Position numbers and translations under genes: made by a program. Below the pieces are notes generated by a model that was given only the letters and a program-made list of their open reading frames with translations, did not search any database and was not told the origin of the DNA. Of a stretch of DNA of 21,149 bases, positions 15,344 to 21,149 are shown piece by piece. Location: NCBI GenBank assembly GCA_033765345.1, contig JANRIC010000254.1, forward strand, positions 1 to 21,149, read 5' to 3'. This stretch comes from JANRIC01 sp033765345. GTDB taxonomy: Bacteria; Bacteroidota; Bacteroidia; Cytophagales; Microscillaceae. Every line of letters begins with the position of its first letter. The stretch's first letter is position 1.

Positions 15344-17857
15344 TCATCTTTCTAGTTGACTAAGAATCGTCGTATCCGTAATCTTGGTGTCCTCTGCCAG
15401 CAAAAAAGCCTTGCTGATGATGATAGAAAGTATATTATCGCCCTCGAAAGGCAGGAATACCTTGTCGCCTAGATTTTCGGATTTGCGATCGGGTACGATG
15501 CAGAGGTATTGATCATTGGGTTCCATGAGGATATTACCGCTGCCCAAGTGGATTTTATACGTTCGGATTTTACCAGCTACTACCAGGAATTTATCTGTAA
15601 TTTGGCATTGTTTGGCGATTTTGAGGCGTGGAATGATCCGCTCAAGGACTTGTTTACGGGTTTTGGCTAGTTCATTCAAATCACCAAAGGAATAAGACTC
15701 CCAGTAATTGCGGTATTGTTGTAAGCCGCCATCGCGCCAGTTGGGGTCATTCCCTACGCTGGCTACACCCACAAATAAATCTACATCCCGCATCACTTCC
15801 GAAAAAATCAGGGCAGGAATATCGGTCATCTCAAGTTGGGTTCCATTCCGATAGAAACGTACCTGATCGGTAGATACATAGTTATAAATGCCCGAATCCG
15901 TCCATTCTCCATCTGCGTAGACTTCCTGCACCCAGAACTCAGCTTTGTAGTTTTCAGGCAATTGTACAGTAGCGGTTTCGGTGTCGTAGCCTTTGTCATA
16001 AGCCCCAAGAAGGCTATATTTCCAGCCTCGCAGTTTGGCCAAGGAGTTGAATTGGTGCTGCTTGAGGAGGTGTGCTGCCATCCGATTGCTATAATTGCGT
16101 GTGTTGACTTCGGCATCGGTCAGGAGGTAGATTTCGCGGTAGGCTTGTTTGAGAGGTTGGCGAATTTCGTGTTTAGCCAGAAAGTTTCTCCAGTCCAGGA
16201 TATCGTCTATATTTTTGCGGATAGGATGCCAGAGTTTTACTTTTTGGACAGACTCGATATTTTCCAAAGGTTTTTCATCCACATCCACCCAAACGCCATT
16301 GAAATAAAAGGCATCCTGAAACTTCCCATGAATTTCAAAACACCAGATGAGTTGGGTAGTGAGAAAACACATCAGCCCGTGATTCAGATAAAAATTCTCA
16401 AACTGCTCGATTGTCAGGGTACGATCTTCTACCAATCCGCGATCGAGTCGGTCACGCTGGGCAGTGAGCATGGTCTGTATTTGCTTGGCGGTATCTTTGA
16501 GGCTTTTGAGTTCGGTCTTGAAGTCTTTTTTGACGGTAGCAGGCTCAGATTTTAGCGTAGTACCATCCAGCTTTTGCCATTGGATTTGTGTTTTACCAAT
16601 GCCCGTAATGCTCAGGATTGCCTGATAATCTCCCATTACAAAAGCTGCTTTGCCTTCTTTGAGATCAAAATCAGGCACAGCCATATCTTCAATTTCCGAA
16701 GGAGTCACACCCATTTCTTTGGCTGCCTCAAGGATGTAGTTCTCGATCATTTCTTTGGTGCTGGATTGCCGGAGGCGGAGTTTTAGTCGGGAAAGGTAAG
16801 CAATGCCGTTCAGCCCACTTTGCGCCAGGGTATAGATACAGGCATTGCCTACACCTGCCGCAAGAGGTCCTTTATTGGGGATTTTGGTGAAGCACTTTTC
16901 AGTCAGATTGCCCAGAATTTGTAATATCTCAGGGTCGGTAAAGGATTTAACAGCCCAGACCATTACTTTGATGGCATCGAGATTGCTGGGTCGTAGAAAT
17001 TCGTGAGAAGTATGATGATATTCTCTGCCATTAAAAATGTTGATATGCGTTTCCAAGCGGACTTCTTGCTGCTTAAAAAGTAATAACCAGGCTTTGAGTT
17101 GGTTTTTAAAAGGCTCCGTGCCGATTTGTTGGGCGATTTTATCAATTTCCAAGTAAAGTTTCTGGGAAGGTTTGCCACCTTTGGTTTTTTTGCAAAGTGT
17201 AATAAATTGATAATACGGCACTTTCAATGAATCTTCCAGATTTCCAGTAAATGCATTTACCCCCTTTCCAAAGTCATCATAATCATCCAAAACCACGGGT
17301 GCAATTTGCAGTGCAACATCTCCGGTGAGTGTGAGAATTTCCTTGATTTTTAGTTCGCATCGGTCTTCTTCTCGGTAAGGAAAGCTAAAATCTTTTAAGT
17401 TATAAAGAAACTGACGGGCTTCCTGGGTAAGTCCGTTTTTTCGGGCATATTTTTCTAACTGGGTTAAGGTTTGGTAAATGGGAAACCAGTGATAAAAATT
17501 ATTGCCATCATATATCAAAACCCGGAGGATTGCCAAGATGTCATTTTCATCAAAATTCTGATTAGAACGCATCATCAAAGTCAGGGTTTGTTGGTAAACA
17601 TAACCCGACTTATCGTACATCCAGCCTGATACTCCATAAGATTTGAGTTTTTGGAGCATAAAACTGATGGCTTCTTTTCGAAAATCCACTGATTCTTTTT
17701 TGAGCTTTTCGTAGCTGGGGCTGCCAGATATTTTAAGATTGTAAAAGTAGCTTTTTCCCTGAGTATTTTCTTCAACAAGTGTGTCTATAAAAGCCTTTAC
17801 TTTAGAAGAAAAGGGTTTTTGGGTAAAGATATTCAAGTCTGTGAATTGATCAGCCAT
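15344..17857 (-). CDS. DUF4132 domain protein (MolR/YehI-like)
   Basis: 837 residues, no signal peptide or membrane segment. The C-terminal third matches the DUF4132 pattern I know from MolR/YehI-like proteins: WHP at about residue 535, then RQPLKQAYREIYLLT (about 565-580), NYSNRMAAHLLKQHQF and RGWKYSLLG. Near the end is the associated block KIHLGSGNILMEP...YLCIVPD (about 765-785). The N-terminal half is helical and unrecognised; no WGR domain is evident. Biochemical function of the family is not established. The gene for a Gly-Gly-ending beta-grasp-like protein lies 184 bp upstream on the same strand, and the two may be functionally linked. The gene converges on the arginine operon. Family call is fairly secure; function unknown. 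Confidence 0.8.
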   Translation of the reverse strand: MADQFTDLNIFTQKPFSSKVKAFIDTLVEENTQGKSYFYNLKISGSPSYEKLKKESVDFRKEAISFMLQKLKSYGVSGWMYDKSGYVYQQTLTLMMRSNQNFDENDILAILRVLIYDGNNFYHWFPIYQTLTQLEKYARKNGLTQEARQFLYNLKDFSFPYREEDRCELKIKEILTLTGDVALQIAPVVLDDYDDFGKGVNAFTGNLEDSLKVPYYQFITLCKKTKGGKPSQKLYLEIDKIAQQIGTEPFKNQLKAWLLLFKQQEVRLETHINIFNGREYHHTSHEFLRPSNLDAIKVMVWAVKSFTDPEILQILGNLTEKCFTKIPNKGPLAAGVGNACIYTLAQSGLNGIAYLSRLKLRLRQSSTKEMIENYILEAAKEMGVTPSEIEDMAVPDFDLKEGKAAFVMGDYQAILSITGIGKTQIQWQKLDGTTLKSEPATVKKDFKTELKSLKDTAKQIQTMLTAQRDRLDRGLVEDRTLTIEQFENFYLNHGLMCFLTTQLIWCFEIHGKFQDAFYFNGVWVDVDEKPLENIESVQKVKLWHPIRKNIDDILDWRNFLAKHEIRQPLKQAYREIYLLTDAEVNTRNYSNRMAAHLLKQHQFNSLAKLRGWKYSLLGAYDKGYDTETATVQLPENYKAEFWVQEVYADGEWTDSGIYNYVSTDQVRFYRNGTQLEMTDIPALIFSEVMRDVDLFVGVASVGNDPNWRDGGLQQYRNYWESYSFGDLNELAKTRKQVLERIIPRLKIAKQCQITDKFLVVAGKIRTYKIHLGSGNILMEPNDQYLCIVPDRKSENLGDKVFLPFEGDNILSIIISKAFLLAEDTKITDTTILSQLER

Positions 17858-17930
17858 GGCTTTGAATATTTGTATTAATTTCAGATTTAAGTGAAAAACA
17901 TGTATCTTTAACTACAAAAATAAAATAATT

Positions 17931-18002
17931 ATGTCAGCTTTAGCTTCAGAAACTTTTACTCAACGAGAAGTTGAAGATATTTCAAAATCATGGTTCAAAT
18001 AG
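17931..18002 (+). pseudogene. 23-codon frame, possible remnant
   Basis: A short plus-strand frame, MSALASETFTQREVEDISKS plus three residues, lies in the gap between two minus-strand genes. The beginning looks like a normal protein N-terminus, and the frame stops immediately afterwards. It could be the 5' remnant of a deleted gene, a very small gene, or chance. I do not recognise a family. Confidence 0.2.
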
Positions 18003-18041
18003 TTTAGACCCCATTAGCCCTGAGTCAGCTTGAAAAATCTA

Positions 18042-18437
18042 TCACCCTCCTACCAAAGGCGTTAACTTCACAAAACTGATATTACTCATTTCATTAACCA
18101 GGATTTCTTCTTCAAGGCTCTCGACTTGGCGATTGTCTATCAGAATAAAAAAGGCATTATTTTGAAAGGCATTGAGGGCGACGTAGACCTGTTTTTCGGC
18201 ATCTATGGCTTTTTTAGTGTTGAGCTTATAGCCGTTGAGGGTTTGCTCGGCTTCGGAGGGCTGGATAAAGCCCTTGTAGGAGCCGCTCAGAGAACAATTA
18301 TAATCTTCTACTTCTTGGTTTACACGGGCTGTGATGAGCTCAGCTACGGTAATGATCTCACTTTCAATCTCTAAAGCAATTTGATTTAAAATTTTGCCTG
18401 ACAAAGATTCATCCTGGATGTTTAGGGTTCTTTTCAT
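18042..18437 (-). CDS. small ubiquitin/MoaD-like beta-grasp candidate with C-terminal Gly-Gly
   Basis: 131 residues. The N-terminus reads as strand (KRTLNIQDE), turn, strand (QIALEIESE), then helix (TVAELITARVNQEVEDYN, 30-47), the opening order of a ubiquitin-like fold. After a middle insert (about 48-92), the C-terminal part FFILIDNRQVESLEEEI ... FVKLTPLVGG resembles the second half of MoaD/ThiS proteins, which end in a similar strand, Pro and Gly-Gly tail. The protein ends exactly at G130-G131. It lies directly upstream of the DUF4132 gene on the same strand. I infer a beta-grasp protein whose tail might be activated or conjugated, or simply bound by DUF4132. No E1-like enzyme or JAB protease is in this window. 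Fold assignment is by eye. Confidence 0.6.
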   Translation of the reverse strand: MKRTLNIQDESLSGKILNQIALEIESEIITVAELITARVNQEVEDYNCSLSGSYKGFIQPSEAEQTLNGYKLNTKKAIDAEKQVYVALNAFQNNAFFILIDNRQVESLEEEILVNEMSNISFVKLTPLVGG

Positions 18438-18452
18438 AGAAATTGTCTTAGA

Positions 18453-18499
18453 CTGTAATTTATATGATTTTTTGTCTGAACTGTAATTTATATGATTTT
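18453..18499. repeat. two direct copies of a 19-bp repeat
   Basis: CTGTAATTTATATGATTTT occurs at 18453-18471 and 18481-18499, 28 bp apart, just upstream of the start of the small beta-grasp gene. Its reverse complement resembles the first part of the repeats at 18573 and 18627 (both contain AAATTAC preceded by AAATC/AAATCC), so all four appear to be one family in two orientations. Confidence 0.8.
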
Positions 18500-18572
18500 A
18501 TGATGAATGCTCCTCACACAATCTTTTGCCTGTGATTTGTTTGATCTAATTGCACCTTAGAAATAATCACAA

Positions 18573-18660
18573 AAATCCAATAAATTACAGTAGAGACGCT
18601 CTTTTTAAACTTAAAATTAATCAAATAAATCCAACAAATTACGGTGGAGACGCTATTTTT
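18573..18660. repeat. two direct copies of a 34-bp repeat
   Basis: Copies at 18573-18606 and 18627-18660, 54 bp apart, differ at four positions. Each begins AAATCCAA, contains AAATTAC and GAGACGCT, and ends TTTTT. The second copy overlaps the 3' end of the acylase gene and supplies its stop codon (minus strand, 18653-18655). Together with the inverted relatives at 18453-18499, they occupy the gap between the two minus-strand genes. Confidence 0.8.
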
Positions 18661-20836
18661 TCCGCTCTCCGGGATGATAAGTTTCTTTGGCGCGTTTTTT
18701 TACATCTTCTTCGTAAAAGGCTACCTCTTTGAACTTTACATCTACATAAGGCTGCGCCTGGTCGTAGAAGTGTGGTGACTGAGGGTCGCCGTTTTGCCCG
18801 CCAGCGAGCAGGCTTTTTGCCTTGACTTTGGCACCGAATTCTACCACTGCTACAAAGCTATTGCCGGAAGTACCATAGATTTTTTTGGTATTTGGAAAAG
18901 AGCGCGCTCCATAAGAAGCCAGTGCCCCCCACTGCCCCGAGGCCAACCCAACAGGCAGGCTAGGTTTTTGATCGTCGAAGTGAGACTCAATTGCGCCGTC
19001 AAGCCTTTGAAATCGGTTGATTTCACCCCAGGGGGTATTCCATTGCCCGAAATCGGCTTTGAGTTGTTCAAGAGTTTTTTTGAAAAGGCTTAATCGCTCC
19101 TCGATGGGCGCATCTGTGCCAAAATAATTTACACGCTCCATGGCATTCAAATCTTGGGGAGCTTTTCCTTCTCTGAGGCAATGAAGCCCATAAAAATGCG
19201 CCAACGACATCGCCACCGAGCTGGTAGATACTTTAAAATCCCAAGTTCTCAGCGTATCGATAGCGGCTTTTATCATTGGGTTTTGGTCTGGCTTGCGGTT
19301 GTAGGCTTCTATCAGGCCAGGGATGAGCTGCTCAAAACCTGGAATAACCGGATCATAAGCCAGCCGAATCAAACCGTCAAGCGTTAGATTTTTTACATCT
19401 TTGAGCACTCTTTGGGCGTGAATTCCCCGAAAGTTTTCGGGACTGACGGCCATATACAGCGGGTAATTTTCAGGCTTAGGACTATATTTGGCAGCTGCCG
19501 TAAAAGGAGTAGAATTACAATTTTGTAACCAGCCATTTTGGGGATTCAGAAGCGTGATACATTCCTCTACAGTGTGCAAGCCCTTCCAATCGGTGGCTTT
19601 ATTGCTGCCGTCTACGGGTTTGGAAAAATCAAAGACTGTGTCTCTTTTGGGGATAAAATTGCCGTGAAAATAAGCGATATTGCCCTGTGCATCAGCATAA
19701 ACGGTATTGTTGGAGGAATTGGTGCGGATATTCATCATCTCTCTGAATTCCTTGTAGCCGCTTTTTTTGGTACGGGTATAGGATTGTATCAAGGCATTGA
19801 CCGGATCCCACATCATGGCAGTAGACACCCATCGATCGTCGATTTTGTGGGTAACAGGACCGTGGTGTGTGCGATAGAGCGTAAAAGTTTTTTCTTTCAA
19901 TTCATCACCAATTTTGTATTTCAGGGTGACTTTTTTCTCAGTTATTTTCCGCTGTTCCTGTCCGTATTGATAGCTATATTGATCGTTTTTTTTAGATACT
20001 TTTTCTACAAACTCATCCATTACATCTGAGTAGCTGGAGGTATGCATCCAACCTGTTTTTTCGTTAAAACCCTGATAGATAAAAAATTGCCCCCAAGTAA
20101 CTGCCCCATAAGCATTCAAACCTTCTTCACTCACACAATGCACCTCACCCCGGAAATAGAAAGAAGTATGCGGATTGATCAGCAGCATGGCTTTGCCGGA
20201 CTGGGTGAGTTTGCCGGAAATTGCAAAACCATTGGATCCTTGAGGTTCGGCAAAGGTATCGGGATGCCTGTCGTCGTATTCATTGAGGGTAACCGATGGT
20301 CGATTTTCATAAAAAGCTTTGATGCCCTCCGTAGAAACACGCTCAATATCCCCACCAATAGAACCCTCGCTAAAGTACATCGGCATCCAGGGCTCGAAGC
20401 GGGTGAATAATCGAGGTTTGACTTCCGGGTGGGTATGGAGGTAATAATTGATCCCATCTGCAAAAGCCTGACAGAGCTTTTTGAGCCATTCAGGGGCTTT
20501 TTCATAATTAGCCCTGGCTTCGTCGAGGGTCATAAACAAATGCGCTCTCAAATCACTGTACAAAGCCTCCTCGCCTTCTAGCTCTGCCAGCCTGCCTGTA
20601 GCCCAAATATAATTTTGCTCTACCCGCTTAAAATCATCCTCACATTGGGCATAAAGCAGCCCAAAAACTGCGTTGGCATCTGTTTTTCCATAAATATGCG
20701 GCACACCGAAATCATCCCGGATGATGGTTACATTTTGAGCATGATTTTGCCAGCGGGCAAGTTCGGGAGTGCTTTGTTGAGGAGAGCTACAGGCAAATAT
20801 CCAAAAAATTAATAGCGTGTGATACATCCATTTCAT
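18653..20836 (-). CDS. penicillin acylase family lipoprotein (Ntn hydrolase)
   Basis: 727 residues. The N-terminus is a lipoprotein signal: short charged start, hydrophobic stretch LLIFWIFA, then lipobox cysteine C16. Mature sequence begins VTIIRDDFGVPHIYGKTDANAVFGLLYAQCEDD-like, the classic start of the acylase alpha chain (shown here in parts). The nucleophile is S201 in the GSNGFAISG motif, where precursors are cut to expose the beta-chain N-terminal serine. Later NTVYADAQGNIAYFHGN and SGQWGALASYGARSFP also fit the family. Expected location is the periplasm or outer surface, membrane-anchored. Substrates in this family include N-acyl homoserine lactones, beta-lactams and N-acyl amino acids; none can be chosen here. 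The start MKWMYHT is preferred because it gives a full signal. Its stop lies within a 34-bp repeat. Confidence 0.92.
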   Translation of the reverse strand: MKWMYHTLLIFWIFACSSPQQSTPELARWQNHAQNVTIIRDDFGVPHIYGKTDANAVFGLLYAQCEDDFKRVEQNYIWATGRLAELEGEEALYSDLRAHLFMTLDEARANYEKAPEWLKKLCQAFADGINYYLHTHPEVKPRLFTRFEPWMPMYFSEGSIGGDIERVSTEGIKAFYENRPSVTLNEYDDRHPDTFAEPQGSNGFAISGKLTQSGKAMLLINPHTSFYFRGEVHCVSEEGLNAYGAVTWGQFFIYQGFNEKTGWMHTSSYSDVMDEFVEKVSKKNDQYSYQYGQEQRKITEKKVTLKYKIGDELKEKTFTLYRTHHGPVTHKIDDRWVSTAMMWDPVNALIQSYTRTKKSGYKEFREMMNIRTNSSNNTVYADAQGNIAYFHGNFIPKRDTVFDFSKPVDGSNKATDWKGLHTVEECITLLNPQNGWLQNCNSTPFTAAAKYSPKPENYPLYMAVSPENFRGIHAQRVLKDVKNLTLDGLIRLAYDPVIPGFEQLIPGLIEAYNRKPDQNPMIKAAIDTLRTWDFKVSTSSVAMSLAHFYGLHCLREGKAPQDLNAMERVNYFGTDAPIEERLSLFKKTLEQLKADFGQWNTPWGEINRFQRLDGAIESHFDDQKPSLPVGLASGQWGALASYGARSFPNTKKIYGTSGNSFVAVVEFGAKVKAKSLLAGGQNGDPQSPHFYDQAQPYVDVKFKEVAFYEEDVKKRAKETYHPGERKK

Positions 20837-21021
20837 AGGTCATGAATTTGTTTTGTTAAGGTTTGAAATTTACAGGATATTTTGGGAATGTAAAAGTATT
20901 TTTAACATCTCTTGGGGGAAAGAATAAAAGGCGGCTCTGAATCACTACAAAACTTCCTCAGTGCTTATCAATCATCTTTTCTAAAAATTGAGTAACTTCG
21001 CCTACGCAAAAAAAATGCATT

Positions 21022-21149
21022 ATGAATCGCACCACAGACAAATACATCAACCTTTTTACCGATTTCGGCTTCAAAAAATTATTTGGTGAAGAACCCAACA
21101 AGGATTTGCTGATTGCTTTTCTCAATGAACTTTTGGGTAATGAAGAGCG
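21022..21149 (+). CDS. Rpn-family PD-(D/E)XK nuclease/transposase-like protein, 5' part only
   Basis: Forty-two codons are visible before the window ends. The N-terminus MNRTTDKYINLFTDFGFKKL, then FGEEPNKDLLIAFLNELL, matches the typical opening of Rpn-family (recombination-promoting nuclease / putative transposase) proteins, which are often multicopy in Bacteroidota. The active-site region lies beyond the edge, so completeness cannot be judged. An ATG at 21015 is in a different frame. The gene is divergent from the acylase gene; the 185 bp between them is AT-rich with no site I can place confidently. Confidence 0.85.
   Translation, partial: MNRTTDKYINLFTDFGFKKLFGEEPNKDLLIAFLNELLGNEE

Noticed and set aside
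15836..16555. 239-codon plus-strand frame inside the DUF4132 gene
   Set aside because: The minus-strand frame carries the conserved DUF4132 motifs in this stretch; the plus frame is a codon-bias shadow.
18550..18732. 60-codon plus-strand frame over the 34-bp repeats
   Set aside because: Its internal similarity simply reflects the two DNA repeats, and its end is antisense to the acylase gene.
19538..20029. 163-codon plus-strand frame inside the acylase gene
   Set aside because: It is antisense to well-conserved acylase sequence and has no recognisable domain.

Overview
The window looks chromosomal and comes from a member of the Bacteroidota (Cytophagia/Saprospiria-like). The evidence is a contiguous arginine cluster in the typical Bacteroidota order, whose carbamoyltransferase is of the N-succinyl/N-acetylornithine type rather than classical ArgF. 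In addition, genes mostly lack a clear Shine-Dalgarno sequence, a TAnnTTTG-type -7 box lies before the first large gene, and the tRNA gene encodes no CCA. Species cannot be assigned from sequence reading alone.

Layout, left to right. (1) 5-262: twelve copies of a 21-bp tandem repeat, probably continuing beyond the left edge. (2) 453-526, minus: tRNA-Pro(TGG) with an unusual T-arm. (3) 720-5799, plus: a tightly packed, AT-rich four-gene cassette. It encodes a 770-residue protein with two GHKL ATPase modules (MORC/Hsp90-like at the N-terminus, histidine-kinase-like at the C-terminus), a receiver-domain protein without a DNA-binding domain, an HNH endonuclease, and an Eco57I-like N6-adenine DNA methyltransferase. 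This reads as a restriction-modification-like defence system controlled by a GHKL/phosphorelay module and is the most interesting part of the window. (4) 5800-6523: 724 bp without a convincing gene, with hairpins near its right end. (5) 6524-14793, plus: an eight-gene arginine operon (GNAT acyltransferase, argG, argC, argD, argF', argB, argE-like, argH), mostly with 3-6 nt gaps or an ATGA overlap, and one 126-nt gap holding a hairpin. Residue 90 of the carbamoyltransferase is Ala, which predicts succinylated intermediates. (6) 14794-15343: a 200-bp element duplicated in direct orientation. (7) 15344-18437, minus: a large DUF4132/MolR-like protein preceded by a small protein that reads as a ubiquitin/MoaD-like beta-grasp with a C-terminal Gly-Gly. 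(8) 18438-18660: a family of short repeats. (9) 18653-20836, minus: a lipoprotein of the penicillin acylase family. (10) 21022-21149, plus: the start of an Rpn-family (PD-(D/E)XK nuclease/transposase-like) gene, cut by the window edge.

How the parts work together. In the defence cassette, the methyltransferase probably marks self DNA, HNH is the candidate nuclease, and the GHKL/receiver pair is the likely sensor or switch. In the arginine operon, the GNAT enzyme blocks the amino group of glutamate. ArgB, ArgC and ArgD convert the product to N-acylornithine, ArgF' carbamoylates it, the ArgE-like enzyme removes the acyl group, and ArgG and ArgH complete arginine.
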